A DNA stretch of 64,000 nt from Oxytricha trifallax. Its lineage: Eukaryota > Ciliophora > Spirotrichea > Sporadotrichida > Oxytrichidae. The stretch is taken from contig ARYC01000571.1 of the NCBI GenBank assembly GCA_000711775.1, forward strand, positions 62,001-126,000, read 5' to 3'. This document shows positions 45,901 to 58,700 of the stretch, piece by piece (within the stretch, counting starts at the first letter, position 1; every line of letters starts with the position of its first letter). A program made the position numbers and the translations under genes. The notes below the pieces were generated by a model, which saw nothing but the letters and a program-made list of their open reading frames with translations, was not told the DNA's origin and did no database searches.

Positions 45901-47246
45901 TAGGCGACAACTATAGTCACTGAATCATCTTTTTCACTGAGTTCTTTAGGAATTTTATTGTTAGAATTATTTTCATTCTAGTTTTTACCGTTTTGGCGGT
46001 TATTGCTGTGTGAATGAGATTTGGAGTTATCCCTTTCATGATTGTGGTGTTATCTGCTATTTCCTTGCTGATCCCGTTTCTTATGACGTTTTTCTGACGA
46101 GGATGTGGATTTCCTGTTTCTATGTTAGTGATCCCTGCTTCTTGACCTTTATTTTCTATCCCTGTCTTTCACATCTCTATCCCTCTCCTTGTCTCTTAAT
46201 CTATCTCGTTCTCTCTCACGATCTCTTTGCTTTTCTCTTTCTCTATCTCTTTCCCTAGATCTTGAACTTTTTCTATCCACTTCAACTTCCTAAACACTTA
46301 TTTCCCATTTTTTCTTATCTCTCAAGCTGCTCTTAATTTTCTCACCATCTCTTTAACTTCCTTTTATTAGAACCATGACTTAGACGGTGTTATTTTTTTC
46401 ACGCTTTCTGATATTTACTTCGACTATTTGAGCGTATCTTTAAATAAAATTATAAAGCAAAATGTTAATAATAATTACTTATTAAGTTCCTATTTAATAT
46501 AGTCCTCGGTAGTGTCAATTGGCAAATCTCTAATGTATAACTTAGTTTTTCTCTTTGGTGATTCTTGATCTGTCGATTTCTAAATCATTAAAACCATAAA
46601 TAATCTTATAAATAATTATTTAAATGAAAATGAAATAGATTTTAATAATCTTTACTACCCCTGCTATTAATTAGAACATTTTATTTAAATATGCAAAGTT
46701 TGAGTTTTTTTTGAATGATCAATATTATTCGTATTTATGTTTTACTATACCTTTGCTTGGTTCTTATCGTCTCTGCGTTTATTTTCACTAGCGCTTCGAC
46801 CACTGTTATCGTGTTTGCTGCTTAGCGCAGTTGAGGAGCCCTGGCCTGAGCCTGGGAACCTCTCTATGTTTCCACCACCCCCTCCCCCACCACTCGTATG
46901 GTGTGGGCTTCTAGACCTCGACTTGTTACGGCCGCGGTCTTCGCTCTTTTTATCTTTTAGCAATTCTTAATCGCGTTCCTTTATTTAGCTTGAGCTTTGA
47001 TCTTTGTCACTACGTCTCAAGGAAGTTCATAAAAATTAGAGAAATTTAAATCATTCAATTATTTACTTTTTGAAAGAGTGCAATTTATTAACTTAATTTA
47101 CATTCACTTAATATAATATAAGAAGTAGCTGAGTCAGTTTTGTCTCGTGATCTACTCCTTTTGTGAGAAGAAGCTGAATGGGACTTTGCCAAGGAAGGTT
47201 GCTCCTTAGGCGAAATGTCGCTACCGCTTCTAATTAATTTTGACAT
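42904..47246 (-). CDS. SPEN/RBM15-like RNA-binding protein (RRMs plus SPOC)
   Basis: RNA-binding co-regulator. ATG at 47246 (minus), TGA at 42906-42904. Order: Ser/Arg-rich N-terminus (SHKRSRSRDK) and a Gly run; first RRM (about 46540-46350, KLYIRDLPIDTTEDYIKQEL); long Arg-Asp/Arg-Ser tract; second RRM (about 45865-45625, ELWLGNLPENISEKVVYSHF); third RRM (about 45580-45410, LFVAFIVNS... EVFSKYGKIRAIYM); long Gln/Asn/Met/Pro-rich linker (about 45300-43760); C-terminal SPOC domain (FITRNKQHRVGVDAYSVQGE, NVSHRTNFEDIDKYK, YLKNGLMFLVPPS). RRMs plus SPOC define the SPEN/RBM15/FPA family, which acts in transcription, splicing, 3' processing or m6A machinery. A long intron (43393-43588) interrupts SPOC and an IES lies near 47022-47121. 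Further IESs in the linker are possible. Confidence 0.75.
47022..47121 (-). other. IES, pointer ACTTC (SPEN-like gene)
   Basis: About 100 bp between GAAGT at 47022-47026 and GAAGT at 47122-47126 (ACTTC on the coding strand). Removal joins SATS-LRRSDKDQSS in frame within the Arg/Ser-rich N-terminus. Confidence 0.6.
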
Positions 47247-47382
47247 ATTTAATTATAATTTCAAAAGATTTCTAACATATCTAACAATATAGTTGTAAGT
47301 GATGAATAAACACAATAAATGTACGGTTTATAATAAAAAATAATATTTATAGTCATAGTAATTTATTATAATAAAAAATTCA

Positions 47383-48468
47383 ATGGCAGATAACCCACTT
47401 GTATGTGCTCATCACTTTAACTTAAGAGATGCTATAAGTAAATACAAATTCCTTAAATGAGTAATAATATTTTGTTTAGTTTCTGCAATGGCTGGAGGCA
47501 TAGCTGGCATATCAATTGATTTTGCTTTATTTCCAGTTGATTCAATCAAAACTAGACTACAAGTAAGTAAATATTAAAAAAAGAATATTGATAATTTCAT
47601 CATGGAAATTAAATTAATTCTTATTGATTTTTATAGGCATCATCTAAGAAAGTTGATAGCTATTTATATAAAATACTAATTAAATGATTTAATTATTGAT
47701 TACACAAAGGAAGCAAAGAATGTGAGTAAGTATAGAGGTTTCTTAAGTGCTATGCTGGCATCATTTCCATGTGCAGCTGTGTTCTGGTGCTCCTATGAAT
47801 TCAGCAAGTATGAATTGAAAAAACACACAACAGGCTACATAAACATCAATATACAGCATATGCTTGCAGCAGCGACAGGAGAGATATGTCAAGCTTTAGT
47901 AAGAAATCCATTTGAAGTTGTGAAACAAAATCTACAAGTAGGCAAGTATAAAAATATGCTAGAGTGCGGCATAGACATATTCAAGCATAAATCCATTGGT
48001 GGGTTTTACTCAGGCTACTTATCATTTATCATGAGAGAAATTCCCTTCAGTTCTATACAATTCCCATTCTATGAAATGCTGAAACTTGTGTAGATTAAAC
48101 TAATTGCCTTTCGCACCGGTTAAAATGAAAATATAGTGTAAATTCCATCGTTAATAAACGGCTTAAATGGATCTATTGCTGGTTCATTTTCAGGTTTCAT
48201 TGTAACACCTTTTGATGTTGCTAAAACAAGACTATTGTAAATAACTATATTGAAAAACTTTTTAAATAATAAATGACTGATGACGCATAATTTTAAAGAT
48301 AAGCTGCCAAGTACAGCTTCTGTTTTAAAAGAAGTGTATCATGAAGAAGGTGTTAAAGGGCTATATAGGGGTGCAGGAATAAGAATGATGTATTTGGGAG
48401 TTGGTGGCTTTGCTTTCTTTGGAATCTATGAAAAAATTAAATAAACACTTATCAATAAATTCGAATGA
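47383..48468 (+). CDS. Mitochondrial carrier family protein (SAM-carrier-like)
   Basis: Six-helix inner-membrane transporter of family SLC25. ATG 47383; introns 47438-47479 and 47563-47636; TGA 48466-48468. Three repeats with the signature P-x-D/E-x-x-K: FPVDSIKTRLQ (about residue 35), NPFEVVKQNLQ and TPFDVAKTRLLQ, each after a Gly/Ala-rich helix (MAGGIAGISIDFALF, AAATGEICQALV, GSIAGSFSGFIV). YRGFLSAMLASFPCAAVFW and GLYRGAGIRMMYLGVGGFAF match the S-adenosylmethionine carrier subgroup best, but the substrate is an inference. Two IESs (47658-47700 and 48256-48297) must be removed for a continuous frame; after that all three repeats are complete. Confidence 0.85.
47658..47700 (+). other. IES, pointer TTGAT (carrier gene)
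   Basis: 43 bp between TTGAT at 47653-47657 and TTGAT at 47696-47700. Removal joins KKVD-YTKEAKNVSKYRGF in frame. Confidence 0.75.
48256..48297 (+). other. IES, pointer AAA (carrier gene)
   Basis: 42 bp between AAA at 48253-48255 and AAA at 48295-48297. Removal joins LLQITILK-DKLPSTASVLKE in frame. Pointer edges are ambiguous in the A-rich context. Confidence 0.55.
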
Positions 48469-48566
48469 ATATATTGTAGATTATGTTTCTATATATTTTA
48501 AGTTAAAAGTTCTGCATCTCATATCTCATTTAGTCAATAAATTATTGTTTAAATAATCATTATAAA

Positions 48567-50397
48567 ATGAAAGCAATATTTACAATTTTTGCTATTCTAC
48601 TCTCAGCATTTTTCAAGACTACTTTGCAAAAGGATGGGGATCTTGTAAATGCTACTATGTCCTTAGCTTTCACTTAATAAGTAAGAATTAACTTCCCTTA
48701 ATATTTCTCAAAAAACCTTTCATAGCTTTTAGAAAATCTGATATAAGTATCACTAAATTCATCAATACAATCGAACCAAACATTCTCAACATCAATCCCT
48801 TCACTCATAAATATGAAGCTCAATCTCATGGATGAATTGGTTATTCTTTATAATCTCACAAACATCAAATTGAGTTTCAATTCTTTCTCAGCAAGCGACT
48901 TTGAAGTTAAATTTGATGATAAGTAACAGTCTGTAGTCCTGGATTTAGATGAGATGAACTTCCAGTTAACTTTTAATTATTCAGTAATAGTAGTGCCTCC
49001 AGTATTTGCAGACTAGGGCTAGATTGACATGACTGTCGCAAAGATTAAAATATTTATGGGGTTGTAAGGTCAAGAGGAAAACGGAAGTTTTAGAATTAAG
49101 ATTGTTCAGTTTACTCCTACTATTAACAAGGAGGACATGACTTTCAAAGCTGAGTGCTATTCAGACTTTAGTAGAGGTGTTTTCGATGAAATTATATTTT
49201 TTCAAGACCTCCTTGTGAATGAATTTCTCACTATTATTCAATCAGATGCTCAAAGTAAGAATTTTTGCTTAATAACTCTTTACGTAGATTTTATTTAATA
49301 TCTAATTGATGGTGCTGTTGGTAGAATGCCTGTTAAATTCCCTCTTTTATTTACAAGATAGTTAGAAAATACAACATATTTCAACGGAAGTTTAATTTAT
49401 TAGACTTTCAAAATTGAACTAAATTATCAATTCCTAACTGATCCATCCATCAAACTACAATATTTAGCTGCTCCAATCTTAATGAACATTTAAGGTGATA
49501 AAACATTGTAAAATAAACCAAGAATAATTAGAGAGAACATTCAATCACTTAGAAATAACAGATTTGATTTACAGATGTATATTTCCAGGGCATTTGTTTA
49601 GTAGATCGCTAATATTCTACAATAATAAGATATTTTGAAGTTTTACATCAAAGAAAAGCCAGATGGTATGCGACCAGTTTATAACTTGTTTGTAAAAGCC
49701 TTGGATGTAGAATTCGTGAATTCATTAATGCCAGAGCTCACTAAGAATGCATCTAATGGGTATTTGAACATGACAAGTCCTTGTATTTTGAGATTTACAG
49801 TCAATGATATCCCATATTTACAATTTAAAGAAACGATTCTTAAAGTAGACAGCTTACTTAAAATGGACATCCTCTGTGCGAAGAACTTACCCTGGAAGGT
49901 TAATTAGACTAACACGGTCAACCCTTACCTTACTCATGTGATAACTGTGAATATTAATTAGACTGCTGACATAAAGGTAATATTACTATAGTTTATATAA
50001 TTCCGTTTAGGCAATGATTGAAAACACTTAAACAGTGACATACAACATAACTGAGTACAGTTTGACTTTTATTAATGTTTCAAACTCATAAATAGGTTTG
50101 ATTAACACAAAACTTTTAAAAGATTCCATGCAAATTATTGCTGAGCTAGTGAGAGTTTCTTTAAATCAGTAATATCGATAAGGCTATAACGTAATTGATA
50201 CTAATAATTTCAAGTATGCAGTTAAGTTCTCTGAATACACTTTCAAGTAGGATTACCTCTAAGTACTTCTAAATCCTGATATTTACTCCTTTGACATTAT
50301 ATTTATAGAAAAATGCATAAATCATTAATTCTTTTATCCATATATTATTAAACATGATGGAGTTGATGAGGTAACTATTAGATTTGGAGGATGCTGA
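48567..50397 (+). CDS. Secreted protein, possibly BPI/LBP-like
   Basis: ATG 48567 opens a classical signal peptide (MKAIFTIFAILLSAFF). GT-AG introns: about 48682-48728, about 49257-49288 and about 49977-50012. TGA 50395-50397. The mature protein of about 540 residues is rich in beta-strand-like segments and Asn glycosylation sites (NAT, NSS, NQT, NLT, NTT, NMT). Two halves each with amphipathic strands and long helices (FFQDLLVNEFLTIIQ, AFVQQIANILQQQDILKFYI) resemble the two-barrel BPI/LBP/PLUNC lipid-binding fold, but no diagnostic motif is present and the resemblance is tentative. No IES was detected. A small Gln-rich gene follows 57 bp downstream on the same strand. Confidence 0.5.
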
Positions 50398-50454
50398 TTT
50401 ATTTGATTATATCAAATCTTTTATCTTTGAAAAGATCTTAAAATCTATATACCA

Positions 50455-50976
50455 ATGGGATCTTAACTATATTTAATTTTAAATAATTATCTTATAAACG
50501 AAAATGTAATTTCTAAGAATAGGCTTTTGAATCTAAAATAGTAGTTCAATGAATAAGGTGATTAGTAGGAAAATATAATGGAATAATTTACAGATATTTT
50601 CAAAGACTTGCATATAGACGAAGAAATGCTAATTAAAGTATCAAGATTTCTATATTAAAATGGTATTTATTTAAATTAAAAAAGATTGTTAACTCATAAA
50701 CATGAATCATTAAAATAATAAAGTCTACAAAATGAGTTCGAGTAGATGCAATAATTTGAATAAAGTTATTTCAAAAACGCTTAAAATATAGAATAACATT
50801 TTAAACTATATGCATAAAGTGTTGAATAGTAATTACTGACAGAGGAAGAGGAATTTGATAGATATTATGAAGATCTAAAATAATATTCTATTCAAAATGT
50901 AAGATAAAAAAATTAATAATATGAAAGAATTGCTGGTACTAATGCCAAATTCAATAAATATTATGATTCATTATGA
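50455..50976 (+). CDS. Small Gln-rich coiled-coil protein
   Basis: 173 codons from ATG 50455 to TGA 50974-50976; about one residue in six is Gln, many of them TAA/TAG, so a standard-code reader would miss the gene. Heptad-like helices throughout (FTDIFKDLHIDEEMLIKVSR, EFEQMQQFEQSYFKNAQNIE, QQLLTEEEEFDRYYEDLKQ). No motif recognised. Could also be the last part of a longer gene starting upstream, but the preceding gene ends at TGA 57 bp before. Confidence 0.5.
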
Positions 50977-51060
50977 ATTTAATTTATTTCTTTTTTACAC
51001 TAGAATCACCAATCTTAAGCAACTAAAAATCTGTGATCAAATTAAAATTATAATCAAAAA

Positions 51061-53329
51061 TCATATAACTTGTAATTCTTAATCAGTCATATTCTACTCA
51101 TCAAATGAAGATGAAGTTTTCAATGTGTCTGTCTCAACTTCATCATTAATAATAAATTCTAAATGAGTATAATTAATATAAATTATTATCATTCGAAATA
51201 AATCTAGCTTGGCTGCTTTGAGAAACCTCTTAAATAGGATCAGATTATTAAAATTATCGAATTTAATTCATTCTTTTAAATCCAGGTTGTACTTAATTTA
51301 TTAAATTTTGTGAAGTTTAATAGTCTTAATGATTCAATTTATCGATAGATTCTATTTAATTTAAAGTGACTTGCTTTTGGAGCATTTTCACAGTTTAGAT
51401 CTGAGTACCGATGTATTCCATGTAATAAAATAATTAAAATAATGCAATTCTTAATGTCCTAATGATTTTCATATTAAGCATTATTTTTGGTAGACTTTGG
51501 AATCAATCTATTGTCAAGTTCTTTTGATTGCTAACTTAATAATTAGCTTATTTTGTTTGATTCACTTGTTATGTTCAAAGTTGTTGTTCTTTGTATTAAA
51601 TGTGAATTAATCTGAGAGGTTTAATTCAGTTACTAAGTGCTCTAATTAATTAATTTCAAAAGCCTAGCTGGAATTTAGAGTTCTTCTTATACCTAATGAA
51701 GATTCTTGGATAGTTCGTTTTTGCTTGATTATAACAAACTTTAAGATGCATCAAATGAACTTTTTGAGATTATTTTCTTGCTTTAAAATTGATCTAACTT
51801 CTAATTTTAGTTAAATTAGGATTTTTAAAGACTATTTAGATTGGAAATCTCTATTTTACTAGGAATCGGAAGTTGCTAGTTACTATTTATAATTGTTTTA
51901 TCTTATTTTCCAGTTTAGATAGGATTTTTCTTCTTTGTTTCAGGAGATATTTAAGAATTCTTATTTGGAACGTTTACTCTGTTAAGTGAATATGTCCTTT
52001 TTGGATCATTCTATCTCTATTATGTCAAAATAGGAATTTAATAATATGTAGGGGATTTCTTAGTCTTTTCTGGACTTAATGTTTTACTTTCTTAAAAGGT
52101 TTACTAAATCCTTACTCTTGAGTTATAGCAATCCAATAAATTTATCAATTTGAATATAATTTATTATACTATTACTTTGCTTTTTGAATTTACTTAAAAG
52201 ACCGTTTCTTTTGCCATCTGCTCCTCCAATTCCACTCATTATAGATTTCTAAGTATTTTACTTCTAAAATTCTTGAACTCTTTTCATATTGACATTATAT
52301 TCTGCTTGCATAGTCTCTTTGTATGCTTTCCTGTAAGGGCTGTTTACTTTCTTTTCTTCAATTCTCTTTATTAGTCTCTTTTTGTATTTTGCGTATTTTC
52401 TGTAGTGAAATGCAATTAAAATTTAAGTTGGAAATTTCTATACCCTGTTTAATGTATGGATGTATTTAAAAAAGACAGATATAATTCTAAAAAATCGATA
52501 TTATAGATTAATAAGCCAATTTAATTTTAAGTTATATCTAACTATCTAAAATCTAAGCGTCAGTTTACATTTAAGTTTTTATGCGAAAGAAATAATCGAT
52601 GTTCAATACAAAGGCCTTGTGATATTTTAATCTTTAAACTTGATATCTTGCAAGGAAAGATCTGAGATAAGATTATGCCACTATTGCAGCTTCATTGCTT
52701 TTCTTTTGCATTAATTATCTATTAATATAAATAAACTTTTAAAATCTGACAAGTCTTAGAAACTTTCTTTTCTTCCAATGCATTTTAATAGTATCTGTCG
52801 CTTTTCTTCTTTCTTTAAGATTTTATAGGAAATTTTTCCTTTACAGAAAAGATCTTAATCTTGTTTGAATTAGTATTGCTGCTCTATTAATTTTTTAATT
52901 AAACTCGGTATCTTTTATCATGATATCAAATAAAATGAAAATAAAATAATTAATTCAACTTATATCTAGCTTTTCAATACTACTGTTCAAAAGAATCTTA
53001 CTATTAAATCTCTAAAACCCCCTTTACATAGGTTTTAGAAAAATAAAAAAATAGAATTTTATCAATTATGAAAATAACTGGAAGGCTATAAGTAATTACA
53101 GATGAAATCCAAAACAGTTTTATCATCTTTCCAATATCCTTCATTATTTGCTCCATCTGGCCACATTTACTTTATTGTTCCTAACTTTTCCAAATACCTC
53201 TCGAGCTTTCTGTCTACTTGACTCCGCCATTCCTGTCGGTAAGTATTGCTGAAAAATATAATATATAATTTTTAGATATGTTTTTTGTAACTTACAAGCT
53301 GTTTCAAGGACATCATCTTAAGGTTTCAT
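51061..53329 (-). CDS. Unrecognised Q/S-rich protein, several IESs
   Basis: Candidate ATG at 53329 (MKPQDDVLETA), then an intron-like gap and RQEWRSQVDRKLERYLEKLG. Middle pieces (52950-52620 and 52420-52200) are Lys/Arg-rich helices (KYKKRLIKRIEEKK, RKAYKETMQAEYNVNMKRVQ). The 3' half is a long Gln/Ser/Asn-rich chain (SPEKTKKSPTYYQIPILTQQ) ending ELQVI-TGA at 51063-51061. IESs at 51424-51457 (pointer ACAT) and 51148-51193 (pointer AATGAT) restore frame. The joins in the 5' half (52960-53280, 52420-52620) are not resolved, so the exact coding path is uncertain. No domain recognised. Confidence 0.45.
51148..51193 (-). other. IES, pointer AATGAT (minus-strand Q-rich gene)
   Basis: 46 bp between ATCATT at 51142-51147 and ATCATT at 51188-51193 (AATGAT on the coding strand). 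Removal joins ARFISND-EVETDTLKTSSS in frame up to the TGA. Confidence 0.75.
51424..51457 (-). other. IES, pointer ACAT (minus-strand Q-rich gene)
   Basis: 34 bp between ATGT at 51420-51423 and ATGT at 51454-51457 (ACAT on the coding strand). Removal joins ENHQD-MEYIGTQIQTVKM in frame. Confidence 0.6.
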
Positions 53330-53484
53330 TTTTTCTTAATTAATTTTATTTTAAATTAAAAATTTCAACTTATGATTCATAAATACTATAATTAATCTCC
53401 TTAGTATACTAGAATTTTTTAAATAGTAATTTTTATAAAAGAAATTTGGTAATTTCAATTCAAGGCAAGGGTATATAAAGTAAT

Positions 53485-55572
53485 CTAAAATTTAATATTT
53501 TAAATATTTAGGTGATCCAATTCTCTTGATTAACTGCTAATCATTGTTTACAATTTATTTAATCTTCTCAATCATTTATATTTTAATTTAAGAATTAATT
53601 TTGTTTCTTTAAATTCCCTCAAACTCTTTCTTAAGTATCAATGCTTTATTAATCTTTCGATTGAAATCTTTCTAATAAAAATCAAATGAACTATCCCTAA
53701 AATTTAGTTTTACAGCCTATTTATCTTTCATTTACCAGTTGATTTTTTAAGTCATATTTTGGGATTTTAATGTTGTAGTTTTTCTGGGTTCAAAGTAATT
53801 CAAATGTGAATTATATTGAGTGTTCATAGCATTTTCAAAATGAGAGTAATCAAAATCACTCTTATTCTAGAAATTTTAGTTTTTAATTGATTAAGGTAAC
53901 TTAGATTTTAATGCTTTATTGTCATATTATTGGTAAATTTATTATTAATTTTAGTTTAGTGATTATGGAAGTTTTATTGAATTATTATTTGAATACTAAG
54001 ACTTGAAACTTTCATCTAAATTTTAATAATAGTTAAGTTAGTCTTGATTTTAATTTGTGAAATAAATGAGTTGCTAAGTAAATAAATCAAATAAATTATA
54101 TTTTTTTTTCTATGTGTCTTTGATTAAGTCATTAAGAAATTATCTTTGCTAAAATATCCCATCCAAGTCACATGAAGAGTACAATTATTAAAACACAAAT
54201 TATAAATAAAATTCCCTTCTATTGCTATTTTTGGTTTTAGACTTTGGTTATCTCATCAGTTCATATTTCTTTTAAAGAAACTGCTTTCTTTTTTACAGCA
54301 ATTATTGCTATTCAAATAAATCAAACATATCAACCTCTATGTTAATGTGGGCTGTATCATCAACTGAGTTATGCATCAAATTTACGTTGGTATTGATTTA
54401 GTCGTAATTTAATATTTATCTATCTTGCTGATCGAAATTATATGACTGCAACCTGTTCTTATTGTCTTTTAATGAATTCACTTGCACACTTTTTATTTAC
54501 TCGTTCTCATTTCTACCATTTCTATAGTCTACACTATTGTCTTATTTACTGAAATTCATCATAGTTTGATTCATTCTTGATTAATCGATATAAATTCGTT
54601 TATTTTACATAGGAGTTTTTATCTATTCCAAGCTCTATCTTAGTCTATTATATTGTGAAGTATTGTTGGGTCAAGATTCTTCAAGATTTATGCTCTTTAT
54701 TAATGTTGGAAGTCTCTAATCTTAAGTTAATAGCTCCTGTTAAGGGTTTATTGATTATTCTTAAATATAAAATAATAATAGATAACATAATCTTAAAGAG
54801 ACAAGCCTTGTTAAGAGTTAGTAGAAATTGGTAATAAAAGATTTCTAGATTTTGTATTAGACTTAAGCTAATCAATTTAACTCGATGCCTCTTATACTAC
54901 TGTAGATTGGCTACGTCTATGAAAGAATTTTGGTTAACTCTGATAAAAATTTATATTAGAGTTCATTTAATTTTAATGACTCTGATTCTATTAATAAAAC
55001 TTCACTGATGTTTAAAATCGCTATCTTTAATTATAGTTATTCACTGTGTTTCTAGAATATGGGATATCCTGTAAATTGTCTTATTTTTCGTTTTATTGTA
55101 ATTTTTGTAAATAACTAGTATCCTCTTATAAATTATACTAATTTATCAATGTTTTATTCTTTAATTCTTTTGCAAATTAGTTATGTAAATTTCGAGATTC
55201 CTATTAAAATCGCATTTCTTTGAGAATTGGTTCTTTGATTTTGATTTTAGATTGAGCTAATGTACTTTTGATAAAATTGTTAATTTGAGTGTCATTTTCA
55301 TTTTTTCTATAATGTGAATAATGTTAGTACTTAGTATTTTAAGTTAAACTCTTTTCATGTTAAATAAACTTTGATTGAGTCATCTGCGATCAATGAAAAT
55401 TTGTAATTGAAATTTAGTCAATACTACTATAATCACTAATTTCTGAAGTTATTTATTTTTCTTTTTTTTATTACTCTGTTGTGTTAATAGTTTGGTAAAT
55501 CTTAGCATTGTTTGTATCATAGGATTTGTTATATCTCTGATTCATTCCGTAGATATTTTCTTGTTTTTGCAT
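53485..55572 (-). CDS. Long Q/N-rich protein, unrecognised
   Basis: ATG at 55572 opens MQKQENIYGMNQRYNKSYDT. Gln, Asn, Ser and Lys dominate throughout, with many TAA/TAG codons. Clearer stretches are NFSKQDNSVDYRNGRNENEQ, HINIEVDMFDLFEQQQLLQK and QSIKNQNFQNKSDFDYSHFE. Frame changes at about 55410 and 54600-54900 suggest introns or IESs I could not place. Near the 3' end KRIGSPKYLKY runs on without TGA almost to the start of the next minus-strand gene (53329), so the two may be one gene. No domain recognised; low-complexity ciliate protein. Confidence 0.4.
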
Positions 55573-55752
55573 GAATAAATTATTATAATATTAATATAAT
55601 ATAATAATTAATTGTGTATGGTAAATCACTGTGAAAATAAGTAAAGATTATGACAGAGGGATAATTTATATTAAATTACAATTTTGAATTTAAATTCGAG
55701 ATTTCAAATAATAGGATCCAATCATATAAATTTAGATTTCGAAACAAATAAG

Positions 55753-58700
55753 ATGGAAGCAAGGAAAATAAGTGTACCTCAAAATAGAAATATGAATTAA
55801 ATAGCTCAGAGATAGAGATATGAAGAAGATAAACAAGAGTCAGTTATAGACTCTAATATAGGTGGAAAAGCTATTAAACAAGACTGGCTGAGAAATTTAA
55901 ATGTTTTTAATTTATTTTAATCAGTCTATTGAAGATTACAGATCGCATTTGCATCTTGCTTTTGAGAAAGCTAGTCTTAATTACCAAAAGAGGCAGTAAA
56001 ATGTAAAGTTTTCGTTTATCTTACTAAGTATATATTTTATAGGTATCTTAACAACAAAACCAATAGATACAATAGCATTTGAAGAAATATGAAGATAGAA
56101 ACATTTTCAAATCGTAAGAGTATCAAAACTTGAGTTAATAATACGCTTCGATTGATCCTTAAATTGATCAAGCTTTTGACAAGTTAAAATTGAGTAAATT
56201 AAGCAGATCTTGCACAAAGAGCATGCTTGAGAGATATTTTTCGATTGATTAGAGCAGCGAATCTATTGTTTATTACACTAAACAAGGGGATATTAAACCC
56301 AAGAAAAAGCTGTCATTAGAATAGTGTAAAATCACAGTTGAATCAAAAGAAGAAAATAAAAGAGATTTTAAAGAGAATAAACTTACTTAATGGGTTGAGG
56401 AAGACAAATAATTTAGACTAGAGATGAGGTTCAAGGAGAGAAATTTTCATCCAGTATATTACTATACAACATCTAGGCACTAAGCTTTAGTTTTAAAAAC
56501 TAACATTGAACAGATGCTATTTTCAGAAAAGACTCAAGACCTTGGATAGTTTGTAAAATTGGCTTCATAAGTATTTTAACTTGCTACAATAAGCTAAATC
56601 TTAAAGATAGTTTTAAAGATTGGTGGAAACATTAAAAAACAGAAGGGATTATTAAAGTCCTTGAATTAGTTCTCCCTACACTACAACTTTGAAACAAAAG
56701 AAATTAACTAATTCATTGATAAAGAAATAAGGAGAGTCAAAGATATTGAGTTTAAAGAATATCAAAAATAAAAAGCAATTGAAGAATAGCTTGAAAGATA
56801 AAGGAAAAGGGAACTTGAATTAGAGCTGGCAAAGCTCTAAAGTATCGAAGATGAAGATGATGATAAGTACAATTTAGACTCAGAGAGCGAGAAAGAAGAA
56901 ATTAAGGAACCTGAAAAGATTCCTGAAATATGGTCCACGTTTTAAAAGGGTGCTGTAAAAGTATCAAGCCAATTTTACTTAAAACCATACTCTAAAGTTC
57001 AAAGAAAAATGAGATATTTAGTTTGGCTTCTTTAAGTTAGAAGGAAACAAAGACATCCTGTAATATAGGATTTAATTTTAAATAGACTAGCACTAAAGCA
57101 GATTTTAATATCTAATGCTTTATTTTTTTATTATTAATGGGTAGTACAGAGTTCATGATCAAGTTCTAGAAAATATGGTAATATTAATCTTTAAAAAATA
57201 ATCTCATTATTTAGAACAAATTGGGAGATATTCCTTATCCAATCTCAGATTTGAGTAGCATAGATTAAATAAGAGTGGATTAGGAAAATTTAGTGCTCAT
57301 AGATAAGAAAAGTAATAAATAATTTTTAAAATTGTTAAATTTATAGAGCATGAATCACTTATTCCTCTTAATGAGATATTTTACATAGCCACAGATATAG
57401 GTTACACAAATGAAGCAAAAGGAAAAAACAAGCAATGGAGGATTTAATTAAGAGGTAGAAAAATAAACTCAAATGTAGAAATGATTAGCGAGAATATCTT
57501 GCCAAGTCAGATTGGATTAGAGAAACATTATTATTCTAGATTAGTGGAAAAGAAAGTACTTAAAATTAACTTGAAAAAGACACAAATACCCCTATTCATT
57601 TAAGACTAGTTTAAATCTCAGATAGTAAACAGACTTGATAAAGTACTATTTAGATTGAAGATTGAAGTTGGAGAGTTTCACTGTTACTCATCCCTGTTTA
57701 GTAGTAGCTAGTTTTCCAATATTAATCTCAAGGATGAGATAACTTTAGATATTCATGATTCAAAGCTCATAAAAATAAGTTTGATAGCCGTCAAGGGAAG
57801 ACTACCTCCTCACAGTTAATTAATAAATGAGTTCTTAAATGAACAGGTAGTATCATATGTTAGTCTAAGATTAAAAGATTTTGAGAGTGAAGATAACTCT
57901 ATTGGAGAAATGATACATAATATTGAGTTTAACAAGCAATTCTATAATCCCAAGGATGGTCCTGCTAAGAAAGTAGATACTATCAACTTAACTGCTGCAA
58001 TTATTCAAACTTAAGTAAATGGAGCTTATTAATCTGTAGAGATGGAGGGTCTTGAGCTCTTAGTAGGAAGATATGCAATTTACAAGAAGAGAATCATTGC
58101 TAAAATCTTGAGAGTTAATAGAAATTTCACTTGTTAGATTTAGCTTTTGGACTAGTAAAATAACTTAAATGAGTTCCCTAAGTCGGTAATTGATAATGTT
58201 AATGCTAGGTAAGATTTAAGTTTGATTGAAAAGCATGGTATTTCCATTTTGAACATTCTCAACCTCCCTTAGAACTACCAAAATGGCTAATATGAGTGGT
58301 CTTTAGATCTATAATTACAATATAATGAACATCAGCTTTTGAAAAAGATTTTTGAAGGGATCGAAAGATCAAAAATAAAAACAATTTACAGATAGCGATT
58401 GTAAGGCTTTTCAATAAAAAACAGAAATTTAGCTTTTGTTTGTGGAAATCTTTATTTATCAATTTTAAGTGCCTCTAATCTTTCAAACTAAGATAAAAAT
58501 TTATGTGATAGTTTTGTTTAGATATCGATATAAGATCCTAAAAATACTTCAAATGCTAAGTTTATTGATCTTGCGAATGAGTAATCATTTATTGCTTGTA
58601 AGAAAAATTCTGATGAAGTAGTGCATAAATAACTTAAAACCACTTTAATTAAATAAAATAATAGTCCTTAGTGGGTTTCTGCTTAGAACCCTCACGGAGA

